Assembly: GCA_963810555.1 (NCBI GenBank)
Contig: CAWENX010000019.1
Coordinates: 87,881 to 151,880, forward strand
Direction: 5' to 3'
DNA from: G963677325 sp963810555
GTDB taxonomy: Bacteria; Bacteroidota; Bacteroidia; Bacteroidales; Prolixibacteraceae
DNA length: 64,000 nucleotides
The translations under genes and the position numbers were made by a program. The notes beneath the pieces were generated by a model. It saw only the letters and a list, made by a program, of their open reading frames with translations, was not told the DNA's origin and ran no database searches. The first letter of the stretch is position 1. Each line of letters opens with the position of its first letter. Positions 18,799 through 26,659 of this stretch are shown here, one piece after another.

Positions 18799-18972
18799 AT
18801 GGAATCACATTACCCTATTATCGAAAATGAAAATTCTTTTGAAAATGCAAAAGAATTGTACTACGCTCCAAATGTGGAGATCTTAGAACTTAAAGTTGAG
18901 AAGGGATTTGCAGCATCCACTGTTGATAATGGCGGCAGCGGGACCGACGACTGGGGCTCAGGAAACTGGTAA
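18799..18972 (+). CDS. Short Gly/Asp/Trp-tailed peptide, candidate modified-peptide precursor
   Basis: 57-aa ORF. An acidic N-terminal region contains APNVEILELKVEKGFAAS, then a tail reading NGGSGTDDWGSGNW. There is no obvious signal peptide or lipobox. The two-part structure (conserved helical leader ending GFAAS, then a Gly/Asp-rich Trp-terminated core) resembles RiPP precursors or short secreted peptides. It lies 72 nt upstream of a fimbrillin-like gene and ~4 kb from a PqqD-like gene on the opposite strand. A relic of the same gene sits at 16410. Function unknown; the precursor idea is inference. Confidence 0.6.
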   Translation: MESHYPIIENENSFENAKELYYAPNVEILELKVEKGFAASTVDNGGSGTDDWGSGNW

Positions 18973-19044
18973 TCAGAATGCTCTGAATTATTCTTTTTAA
19001 CTTTTATCATTTCTTACAATTTTACTTAACTTAAAACATACGTA

Positions 19045-19956
19045 ATGAAAAACATAATATTATCAGCTTTATTTCTTCTCCCTTTTGTGATAATCTCGTG
19101 TCAGAAGGAGGCAGCCAACAACCCCTCAATCGCTTTTAAAATAACCGGTCATGATGCGTCCGACGGAACACTTAAAACAGCGTTTATTAATCCAGAAGTT
19201 AACTGGCAAGCCGGCACTGACCATATTGGCGTGTTCTGTAACATAAATGTGACTACACCCTATGCCACAAATGTTGAATATACTGCTGTATCAAGCGGCG
19301 CAACTTCTGACTTTTCAAGTTCATCACCGATATATTGGAATGGTACTACCGATGAACACGATTTTGGCGCCTATTACCCGTATGTGTCAGGGACGTTTCC
19401 TTTTACAGCAGTTCCAATCAGTCTCCCGGCAGCTCAGACCCAGGTCGGTGCAACTACTGATCACATAGGGCCTCTCGACTTTACTGTAGCAACGCCGAAT
19501 GCTTATGATGGGGTACCGGGAAGTAATCCCACGATTAACTTTTCTTTTAATCATGTTTTTACCATTTTGAAGTTTGACATTACTTGTGCTAATGCACACA
19601 CATTAACTCAAATAAGCGTGACAAAGGATGCAGCGCCGAACCTTTCCCTGAATACAGGATCCACAATCGATATTAGTACATATCCCGTTCCTGCGTTATA
19701 TACTATAACAGAAGCTGCAGGTGGAACCCCGCTTAACGTTACTCTTACAGCAGATTTGTCTATAACCTCAACTGTTGCTTCTGCATACATGGTGATACTT
19801 CCTGGTGATCACAGCTGGCACCGATAATTTTACAATTGCTTTTGAGAACGAGAATAACACAATATACACTCTCCAAAAGACGGTATAAATTTTGAGAGAG
19901 GGAATGTATACACCATTACAACAGCAATTCCCACCGGAGCAGGTGGTTGGGAATAA
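19045..19956 (+). pseudogene. Second fimbrillin-like lipoprotein, frameshifted
   Basis: Tandem paralogue of the 16597 gene, with matching KTAFINPEVNWQAGTDHIGV, HDFGAYYPY and FSFNHVFTILKFDI and a lipobox leader ending VIISCQKE. The open frame ends early at 19827 (GDHSWHR). One base out of frame the sequence continues GTDNFTIAFENENN, and after a second shift near 19879 it continues DGINFERGNVYTITTAIP and ends GAGGWE at 19956. Two indels therefore separate it from an intact ~303-aa protein like its paralogue. Confidence 0.8.
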
Positions 19957-20001
19957 TAATTTTCCCGTTGCAAAAAAGGATTGGTTTTATCCTATAAAAA
20001 G

Positions 20002-20030
20002 AGGCTGTCAGCAAAACGCAGCCTTTTTTT
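20002..20030 (+). terminator. Rho-independent terminator after fimbrillin-like copy 2
   Basis: AGGCTG (20002-20007) pairs with CAGCCT (20019-20024) and is followed by a run of T. It lies between the rightward fimbrillin unit and the leftward PqqD/kinase operon. Confidence 0.75.
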
Positions 20031-20076
20031 GTAATTAATTTCAATTATAATACTCGTAAATAATAGTGTAAGTTAA

Positions 20077-20586
20077 TTATTTGAGACTGTCTGAAATTCT
20101 CCTCTTCCAATTAATGAAGTGAATGAAAGGTCTGCAAGCAGGTTTTAGCAGCAGCCAGCATGTGCTTAAAATCTTCCAGCGAAAAGTACTGCTCTTAATT
20201 CTCTGTCCCCCGAGGTAGATTATTTTACGGACAATTCCGATTACCTGTTCGGTGTTGACTGTCTCAATTGATTGGAAAACATTGTCTCCCCTTAAAAAAA
20301 TTTGATTCTCTTTCCTGCTTATTACCCTGTGAAGCAGAAAATCGTTACCATACCTGAAAAGTACAATGGCACCTTTTATGATTTCCCTTTCATCAGGAAT
20401 CGATATTTCGACCTGATCCAAGCCATCCCGTAAAAGAGGCTTCATGCTATTCCCCTTTATTGTCAGTCTGACCTTCTTCCCCTGTTCAAGCAATTCTTCA
20501 ATCAATCCAAGCATTTCAGCGTTACTGATTACCAACTCATTTTTATTCTGGCTTTTTTTTGAATTGATTCTATTCATATCATTCAA
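20077..20586 (-). CDS. S24/S26-family peptidase-like protein (signal peptidase-like)
   Basis: 169-aa protein with the catalytic-serine segment GNSMKPLLRDG and a second active-site strand NDFLLHRVI, followed by FLRGDN, as in LexA/signal peptidase-type Ser proteases. A hydrophobic C-terminal stretch may contact the membrane. It is the last gene of the five-gene leftward operon; its start overlaps the kinase-like gene by 8 nt. In modified-peptide clusters such a protease could remove a leader peptide. That role is inferred from context. Confidence 0.75.
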   Translation of the reverse strand: MNDMNRINSKKSQNKNELVISNAEMLGLIEELLEQGKKVRLTIKGNSMKPLLRDGLDQVEISIPDEREIIKGAIVLFRYGNDFLLHRVISRKENQIFLRGDNVFQSIETVNTEQVIGIVRKIIYLGGQRIKSSTFRWKILSTCWLLLKPACRPFIHFINWKRRISDSLK

Positions 20587-21529
20587 CCGGATTTACATCA
20601 CAATGACTAAAAATAGTTGAACAGGATAATTGGGCTGCCTCTGCATCCGGCCGACAATCCAACTGATAGACGGGTACCTTCTCTATTAATAAAGACAAAG
20701 TATTGCATACCTGGTCTGTTAGCTCTGAATCAATTGAAAATGAAGGTGGACAGGAAGGATACAAAGCTGAAAATGCTTCAATTTTATTAAGAAGCCTTAT
20801 ATGGTTTCTGAGAGATCGTTTTAGCCGGACTATAGCCCCAATAGGATATGATTCATTCCTGTAACATCTTCCCTTTCCGCTCCACGGTGATCCGTAACAG
20901 ACCGGAATGCCCTCCAAAATACGCACAATGGGACTGTCATCATTAAGCAATTCGCAGTCCTTGATTGTTTTAATCCAAAGTTGAGTATGTGTACTTTTAC
21001 CGGTACCCGATTCACCCAAAAAAAGGACGGCTCTTTCTTTATAAATAATTACAGAAGAATGGATGGCCAAAGTATTATAGGGAACAGTGGCTACACAAAA
21101 TGCATTCCACATGAGGAAGCTGAATTCGCTTAATGAATCAAAAGACGGAGACAAATTAGTGGTGTAGTTAGTCCCCTTCCTTAGCATATTAAGAATAATC
21201 GGATATGTCTTATTGGATTTGATAAACAGGTTTGCGTCCGGTATTAAGCCTGATGTATGAGAATTTGGGATCATACGGAATTGAAAAAATTCCTTTTCAG
21301 CTGAGAATTCACAATTTAAATTAAGCTCTTCAAATTTAAAATCATAATGGACAGTGCTTAAACTATTTAAACACGGCAACCCTGTTTCGAGAATAACAAT
21401 TGGCTGCCGGGACTCGTCCTTCCTCCTTTCAAAGGGTGCGAATCCTGTCGGAAAGGTATGCACTCCTTCCCGATTCGCTCCTTTTATCGCAATATCAAAA
21501 TCTGCAATCCTGTAATTTTTCTCCCACAT
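20579..21529 (-). CDS. HPr-kinase-like ATP-binding protein
   Basis: 316-aa protein with a P-loop, LFLGESGTGKSTHTQLW, and the downstream segments LLNDDSPIV and GSPWSGKG typical of the HprK/SerK-like group. The N-terminal ~150 residues are a separate domain without recognised motifs. HPr-kinase-like proteins of this size are known as tailoring kinases in some lasso-peptide clusters, where they phosphorylate the peptide. Its neighbours here (PqqD-like, nucleotidyltransferase, peptidase) fit that setting, although no lasso cyclase is visible. Confidence 0.8.
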   Translation of the reverse strand: MWEKNYRIADFDIAIKGANREGVHTFPTGFAPFERRKDESRQPIVILETGLPCLNSLSTVHYDFKFEELNLNCEFSAEKEFFQFRMIPNSHTSGLIPDANLFIKSNKTYPIILNMLRKGTNYTTNLSPSFDSLSEFSFLMWNAFCVATVPYNTLAIHSSVIIYKERAVLFLGESGTGKSTHTQLWIKTIKDCELLNDDSPIVRILEGIPVCYGSPWSGKGRCYRNESYPIGAIVRLKRSLRNHIRLLNKIEAFSALYPSCPPSFSIDSELTDQVCNTLSLLIEKVPVYQLDCRPDAEAAQLSCSTIFSHCDVNPVE

Positions 21530-21598
21530 TATAGTAATCAGTGATCAATAAACAGTAAATAATGATTTAACCTTAGCCGTCAGCTTTAGTTGACAGAA

Positions 21599-22708
21599 CT
21601 AATTTTTAAAAATTTGAGAAACATTTCTAAAACGAAACTGCAATTCCAAAAGGAACATTTTATTATTTATTGCCTTGTATTTCCAACGGTTTCGGAACAG
21701 AAAAACAGCCCCATGCACCTTTCTCCAAAATACCTCAATGTGGCTGTTTTGAATAGCAACCGGATACAACTTTTTCAGATTCAAAATATTGGTGATCACT
21801 TTTTGTGCAAATAAAGGGTCATGATTTGAATTAACTTGCCCGATCTCTGAGAGACCCAGATATTCAACAGCTATAAAATTAAAAACATCAACATAGTTAT
21901 GCAGATCGAATTTGCGGACAATTTCATAAAAGATCAGAAATTCATCATTGCCTTTACTCTCCCGAAGTAATAACGCCCAGTCGCAGATTTGCCTCAATAC
22001 GATTCCGGAACGAAGGAAATGTCTGAGAGCATGATTAAAAAGAAATAAAAGATTGAAAGATAAGGGTGGAATGTATGCTCCCAAAACCCCCGAAAATTGT
22101 GGTTCTGATTTTGATAGTTCCCGATATAATATCTGTTCAAGTTCCTGATTTACTTTATTTTTTTTTATTTGCAAAAAAGAAAAATGGTTCTCAATTGGAA
22201 CATCATTAAGGAGAAATTTGGAGTGTATATCACCTTCGTAATTAACTTTTATTCCTCTTTCTTCCATCAGATGATTGCCCTTTTCATAATCTCCGAAAAG
22301 ATAAACATCCAAATCACCGCTTTCTCTATGTTCAGGAAAAGGATAAAGTTGCCCGATTCCGGGGCCTTTAAGAAGAAGGCATTTTATATTATTCGCCCTG
22401 TAAATCTCTGTAAGTAATTGAAGTTCTTTAACTTGATCATAATACCTGTCCTCAATTACTTTTACTCCTAATGTCCACCGAATAAGTATTTCTCTGGGAG
22501 GATGGTATTTATAGGGTAATCCTTTTATCCCGTCATGAGCTATTCCCAAAACACCTTGGATAGCAGCAAGTTCTATAATTTCCTCCCACTCAGCTGAGGA
22601 TAATTCGGTAAAAAGCTCTTTGTCGCTCAAATTACCCCACAAACCGTATTTTACAAGGGTTAGTAGCCGTTTTTGAGTTAATGAAAGGGAATTGAACAAA
22701 TTGGTCAT
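21599..22708 (-). CDS. Nucleotidyltransferase-family protein (NTP_transf_5 type)
   Basis: 369-aa protein with the nucleotidyltransferase-like active-site segment KGPGIGQLYP then HRESGDLDVYLFG (the DxD of the polymerase-beta-like fold). Its all-helical remainder is typical of this group. Such genes recur in lasso-peptide and other PqqD-containing clusters in several phyla, with a tailoring role demonstrated only for some. The ATG overlaps the end of the PqqD-like gene by 4 nt, so translation is probably coupled. Confidence 0.8.
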   Translation of the reverse strand: MTNLFNSLSLTQKRLLTLVKYGLWGNLSDKELFTELSSAEWEEIIELAAIQGVLGIAHDGIKGLPYKYHPPREILIRWTLGVKVIEDRYYDQVKELQLLTEIYRANNIKCLLLKGPGIGQLYPFPEHRESGDLDVYLFGDYEKGNHLMEERGIKVNYEGDIHSKFLLNDVPIENHFSFLQIKKNKVNQELEQILYRELSKSEPQFSGVLGAYIPPLSFNLLFLFNHALRHFLRSGIVLRQICDWALLLRESKGNDEFLIFYEIVRKFDLHNYVDVFNFIAVEYLGLSEIGQVNSNHDPLFAQKVITNILNLKKLYPVAIQNSHIEVFWRKVHGAVFLFRNRWKYKAINNKMFLLELQFRFRNVSQIFKN

Positions 22709-22977
22709 GACTCTTCAATAGCATCGTTGTTCTTTAGCTTCTCAATCCACTTTTTTGAATCGTTCAGTGCAAGAGATTCTTCCACCTTGTATTTACTTCT
22801 AAGCAATCCGGCCACCTCTTTTTCATCAAACTCTTTTCCGGTAAGTTGATTCCATAGCCACTCCGAAGTTTTATTCAATACCATGACTCTCTTAAATTCT
22901 ACTTGCTTGGCACTTTCCAGTAAGACTATTTTTTCTCCGGCTATTTCCCTGATTTTTAAGTTTTCTTTAATTTTCAT
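22705..22977 (-). CDS. PqqD-like peptide-binding protein (RiPP recognition element)
   Basis: 90-aa PqqD-family protein. The opening beta-strands (LKIREIAGEKIVLLES), the KTSEWLWNQLTG helix and a following helix-turn-helix resemble the winged fold that binds leader peptides in RiPP systems. It begins with ATG at 22977. The adjacent nucleotidyltransferase, kinase and protease are typical PqqD companions in Bacteroidota. The natural partner peptide may be the short product at 18799; that link is inference. Confidence 0.8.
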   Translation of the reverse strand: MKIKENLKIREIAGEKIVLLESAKQVEFKRVMVLNKTSEWLWNQLTGKEFDEKEVAGLLRSKYKVEESLALNDSKKWIEKLKNNDAIEES

Positions 22978-22996
22978 TATTTACGAATTACACGCA

Positions 22997-23014
22997 TCCC
23001 GATAGCTATCGGGA
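22997..23014. repeat. Dispersed palindrome CCCGATAGCTATCGGG
   Basis: A perfect palindrome; identical 16-mers occur at 61337 and 63753. It lies between the PqqD-like and TPR-like genes of the leftward operon, flanked by CGAATTA words. Confidence 0.85.
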
Positions 23015-23057
23015 GACGAATTAGACGAACTTATAGATATTCGGGCATCAGAAATTT

Positions 23058-23324
23058 TTAAAATAATAAATAGCAGGCTAACGATATAATTACGGCAATC
23101 ACGACGAGTCGCAAGATCACTTTTACTTCAAAAGCCTGCATTCGATCGCATTCCGCAATTTTATGCTTTACCCTTTCTGTTTCAATATTCAAGGCAAGCG
23201 CCTTTTTATACCAGCTTCTTGCAGGTCTCCAAAGTTCAATTTTAAAAAAGTCATCCCCATGTTGCATATAGTCAATAAACTCATTTTCCATATGACTTAG
23301 TTTGTTTTTTGAATGTTCTGCCAT
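23058..23324 (-). CDS. Small TPR-like protein with C-terminal membrane anchor
   Basis: 88-aa protein. A TPR-like hairpin (KIELWRPARSWYKKALALN) is followed by a helix and one hydrophobic C-terminal segment (VILRLVVIAVIISLACYLLF), so it is predicted to be tail-anchored with the helices in the cytoplasm. It leads the PqqD/nucleotidyltransferase/kinase/peptidase operon, 80 nt upstream of the PqqD-like gene. It may tether the complex to the membrane; this is inferred from position only. Confidence 0.6.
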   Translation of the reverse strand: MAEHSKNKLSHMENEFIDYMQHGDDFFKIELWRPARSWYKKALALNIETERVKHKIAECDRMQAFEVKVILRLVVIAVIISLACYLLF

Positions 23325-23663
23325 AAAATTATATATTCAACTTTTTATATAAAGATAAAACTTCCATTAAACAACCCATTATTACAAATTCATATACTTA
23401 ATATCTTAATCCAGGCAAAATATAAAAGTAACAGAATTTTATGATTTAAGCATTTAAAAAAGAAAGTTCCTTCAATTTTTTAGCTTATATATAGCTTATA
23501 TATCCTTTCCTCTCAAATGTGAAAGGACCGATATCTAATGCAAAAATTGGAACACTTCTCCGTTTATTTCGTTTCAATTAAAATAGAATTTCTTTCTAAA
23601 TATTGGAAATTTGAAAATAGACAAGTGAAAATAATCAATTTAAAATAATAAGGAGAAACTATC
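23325..23663. other. Divergent spacer
   Basis: 339 nt of AT-rich sequence between the TPR-like gene and the SnoaL-like gene. It contains the local tandem TTAGCTTATATATAGCTTATATATCC. No gene or clear operator seen. Confidence 0.4.
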
Positions 23664-24083
23664 ATGAAAGACTCAAAAACCATTATGCAACAATATGTTG
23701 ACGCTATGTCGGCACACAACATTAACAGAGTGCGGGAACTCCTCCATTCCAAATACTCTTATACAAGTAGTGATGGTAAAAAGCAGGAAGGGATTCAGGC
23801 AGGTATTGACATAGCCACGATGTATATGAATGCTTTTCCTGACTTAGAACTTGATGTAAAAAATATCTATACGGTTGGTAATGTAGTAGTTGCCGAATTC
23901 ATTTGCCAAGGTACACAAAAAGGTAAAATCATGGATATTGCCCCCACAGGCCGAAAGATAGAGTTGCCGGTTTGTGATATTGTTGAAGTACGCGATGGCA
24001 AGATTTATGCGGAACGTGAATACTTTGATGCAGCAGCAATGATGCATCAGTTAGGTGTTCAATCCAAACAGTCTTTGGCTTAA
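23664..24083 (+). CDS. SnoaL-like (NTF2-fold) protein
   Basis: 139-aa protein of the SnoaL/ester-cyclase-like NTF2 superfamily. An N-terminal helix pair (IMQQYVDAMSAHNINRVREL) is followed by the curved sheet. The family-like stretch GRKIELPVCDIVEVRDGKI includes the GKI turn and ends in AEREYFDAAAMMHQLG. No leader, so cytoplasmic. An AAGGAG-like ribosome-binding site precedes the ATG. Substrate unknown. Confidence 0.82.
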   Translation: MKDSKTIMQQYVDAMSAHNINRVRELLHSKYSYTSSDGKKQEGIQAGIDIATMYMNAFPDLELDVKNIYTVGNVVVAEFICQGTQKGKIMDIAPTGRKIELPVCDIVEVRDGKIYAEREYFDAAAMMHQLGVQSKQSLA

Positions 24084-24511
24084 TCTTGCATATTTATGCA
24101 AAATAAACATTCGTATTAGCTTCTTATCTTCTTCGTAATTGGTTCATATTTGGTTTGCTATTTGAACATTTGAATAACTGTATAAAAATGCATTTTTCTT
24201 GCATATTTATACGGTTTTTGTATTAATTACCACTGGTCGAATCATAAATCAGGTAAAAATAATTCTGAATTAGTTTAATATGCAATATTCATTACAATAT
24301 TTGAATTCATGTAAAATTTGAAAATTTGGGAAGCTCTGGTAAGGTTCAAAGGTTGATTTATGTCATAAATTGGTATCTGAAAGTTCTTAAAAGAGATAAT
24401 TTAAAAATTACAGGATTTGAGTTATAAACAAAATTTCCGGATTTAATGGAATTAATGTAGTCATCCTTTTGAATTACTTGCATTTGAGTTATCAACAATT
24501 CTTTATAACCT
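24084..24511. other. AT-rich spacer before the structured RNA elements
   Basis: About 430 nt with TTTATGCA-like words and no credible ORF. The 65-aa minus-strand frame here has no family resemblance. The conserved upstream block of RNA element A starts at 24512. Confidence 0.4.
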
Positions 24512-24552
24512 TTGTTGATACAGTGTTGGTAAGAAAAGGTGAAAATATTTGG
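24512..24552 (+). promoter_or_regulatory. Conserved upstream block of RNA element A
   Basis: TTGTTGATAC (24512-24521) and ATATTTGG (TTTGG at 24548) are 36 nt apart start to start. Element B has TTGTTGAAAC (25617) and TTTGG (25653) at exactly the same 36-nt spacing, although the sequence between is diverged. The second box resembles the Bacteroidota -7 TAnnTTTG box, so this is probably the promoter. Confidence 0.55.
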
Positions 24553-24569
24553 CAAACGATTGCACCATG

Positions 24570-25141
24570 ATTATTTTTGAATCACCAGGCGAGCAATAAA
24601 AGGCCGCTCCGAGATGAGGAACCGGTGAAGGGTTCTTAGCTGAACAAACAACCGGATCATTTCAGACTGTAAAGTCTGCTCATTATAAGAGCCCGGAGGT
24701 TGAACGAAAGAGAACTTGTTCTTCTTCATCCAGTCAGCCGGAGAAAAACGCCAGACGTTCTTTTAATGGCTGAGTTGTAGGGCGGGGAGATAAGGAGATG
24801 CAAATTTCCGAAAAATCCCCACGAACCTTGGATCTGAAAAGTAAAAGGTTTCATGTTGTACCGGAGCGGATCGTAAGAAATTCTCTGGTTTCAGTATGCT
24901 GAAAACACTCCGTCCCGGAAGGTAAACTGCAAGGAATGCCGAAAGGATAGCCGGAAAGCAAAGTTGTAAAAGGCCTTGCCGGAAGGCGACAGGGTTGAGA
25001 GATGCACAGTGTATCGCGAAAGTGATGCAGACTTGCAAAATCCAGCCGGCCAGAATAAACATAACCTGGGGTCCTGGAAAAAGAAATTTGACCAAGACGA
25101 ATGGGAGCAGCTTGTAAAAGTTGTTCCCATTCTTGTTTTTA
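24570..25141 (+). ncRNA. Candidate large structured RNA, copy A
   Basis: A ~570-nt element without a convincing plus-strand ORF that aligns end to end with copy B (25675-26238). Conserved blocks in the same order include AATAAAAGGCCG (24595), ACAAACAACCGGATC (24644), CGCCAGACGTTCTT (24749), TAATGGCTGAGTTGTA (24764), GGAAGGTAAACTGCAA (24917) and ACCTGGGGTC (25064). Between them are stems whose sequences differ but still pair: CAGACT/AGTCTG at 24663-24678 versus CAGG/CCTG in B, and GGGGA/TCCCC at 24784-24820 versus AGAAAA/TTTTCT in B. The 3' end is a 15-bp hairpin (25099-25132) followed by TTGTTTTTA, a terminator. The 5' end is estimated. No match to tmRNA, RNase P RNA, 6S RNA or a group II intron domain V was recognised. 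Confidence 0.7.
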
Positions 25142-25189
25142 TATACCGGAATTATTCGAACTGTATCTGCAATTCCTTATTAAAAGACA

Positions 25190-25220
25190 GAGGTGAAAGC
25201 ACTTTCAATGCTTTCACCTC
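25190..25220. other. Perfect 12-bp hairpin between the RNA elements
   Basis: GAGGTGAAAGCA (25190-25201) pairs perfectly with TGCTTTCACCTC (25209-25220) around CTTTCAA. No plus-strand T-run follows, but the minus strand reads TGTCTTTT after it, so it may be a leftward terminator or an RNA structure. The remainder of the gap to 25616 is AT-rich with nothing recognised. Confidence 0.6.
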
Positions 25221-25616
25221 AATATAGAAATAATAGGGGTGTAAATTGGGGAAATTTACATTCATTAATACGTTTTGTCTCCTAAAGGTTACCTCGTAAA
25301 ATATTAATAAATTGATTAAAAAGTCAATTTAGATTTATTCTAAGTCCAAAGAATGATTTTCAGGTATCAAAAATGAATACAAAGTATTTTATCAGATTGA
25401 CTTAAATCTACCCAATAAAGTTACTTATTACAAAAATTGTAATTACTGTGTAAGAATACAATTTTATGAGGAGATAGAACAAAAAAAGCATTTGATAGAA
25501 AGTAAAATGATCTCACTATATTTGGGATATCAACAATAAATGATGGAATTGTTCAATTGGGGTAGTTATGTTATTAACTTAGATACTCTTACGTTATTAA
25601 CAATTTTTAATAACTC

Positions 25617-25657
25617 TTGTTGAAACGTAGTTTATAAAAAAGTTCCAATAAATTTGG
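25617..25657 (+). promoter_or_regulatory. Conserved upstream block of RNA element B
   Basis: TTGTTGAAAC at 25617-25626 and TAAATTTG (25649-25656), a full match to TAnnTTTG, at the same spacing as in copy A. It probably drives RNA B with a start near 25663. Confidence 0.6.
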
Positions 25658-25674
25658 TAAGTGATGATCTCTCA

Positions 25675-26238
25675 ATTATTTTTGAGTCACCAGGTGAGTA
25701 ATAAAAGGCCGTTCTGAAGATGTGGATCCGAAAAAGTGTTCTTAGTTGGACAAACAACCGGATCTTACAGGTTTTCGGGCCTGCACATCCGAGGGACATG
25801 AAGGTTGAACAGAAAAGAATACATCTTTTTCGTTCAATCAGCCGGAAGGAACCGCCAGACGTTCTTATAATGGCTGAGTTGTAAGGCAGGAAATTAAGAA
25901 AACGAAAGTTTCGGAGTTTTCTGGGAACCTGAATACTGCAAAGTTAAAGGTTTCACATAGAGCCCGGGCAGACTGAAAAGAAAGCTTTAACTCATATGTC
26001 TCTAAAACACTTCATCCGGGAAGGTAAACTGCAAAGAATACCGAATGGATAACCTGAAAGCAGAGCTTTAAAAGGCTTTGCAGGAAGGTGAAAGGTTGTA
26101 AATGCATACGTGTTTTACGGAAGCGAGGCGCATAGCAAAAACAGCCAGCCGGAATAAACATTAACCTGGGGTCATAGACAAAAAATTTGACGATGACGAA
26201 TGGGAACAACTATAAATAGTTGCTCCCATTTTTGTTTA
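25675..26238 (+). ncRNA. Candidate large structured RNA, copy B
   Basis: Second copy of the element. Conserved words sit at 25700, 25750, 25853, 25868, 26019 and ~26165 in the same order and near-identical spacing as in copy A. The local hairpin CGAAA-G-TTTCG nests inside AGAAAA/TTTTCT (25897-25922). The 3' terminator AATGGGAACAACTA pairs with TAGTTGCTCCCATT (26199-26230) with one mismatch and ends in TTTTTGTTTA. Stem positions vary in a pair-preserving way while loop blocks are conserved, the pattern expected of a functional RNA. Minus-strand frames through both copies exist but are interrupted and shifted by indels, so I do not call a protein. Confidence 0.7.
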
Positions 26239-26659
26239 TATTATAACGAAATCAATCCAAATTCCTGATAAATACACCACTTTGAAAATAAAGTATTAAT
26301 ATTTAAGGCTTATTGATTTTATTATAAATAGATCAGAAAATGGAAAAGCAATTAATACTTTAAATCTTCTTAAAAGTGAATTCTCACAAATATTGAAAAA
26401 GCTAAAAAATATTACTTTTGAATCTGCAATGGAATTTAAGACTCAAAATAAAAAATTCTGATAAATAATAATTAGTAGGGTACGACAAGAAAATAGCATA
26501 AAAAATATTACAGATGATTTTAAGTAAAAATTTGGTATGCTCGAAATTTAATCAGAAAGAAATTTTACCATTCAATCATATCTCCAAATTTATATAGCTC
26601 TAAAATTCAGATTTATATCAGGCAATTAATATTAAAAATATAATATCACGAAATATAAT
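26239..26659. other. AT-rich spacer
   Basis: About 420 nt of very AT-rich sequence after the terminator of RNA B, with no credible gene. A long run of ATATAATAT precedes the next ATG. Confidence 0.4.

Noticed and set aside
24763..26209. Minus-strand ORFs in both RNA elements (ends resembling FAVYLPG)
   Set aside because: They share residues only because the DNA copies are similar. The copies differ by frame-changing indels elsewhere, alternative frames are equally open in copy A, and the paired stems and terminators lie on the plus strand.
24570..26238. Elements A and B as group II or group I intron fragments
   Set aside because: No domain V hairpin, no GUGYG-type 5' end, no intron-encoded protein and no interrupted gene was seen.
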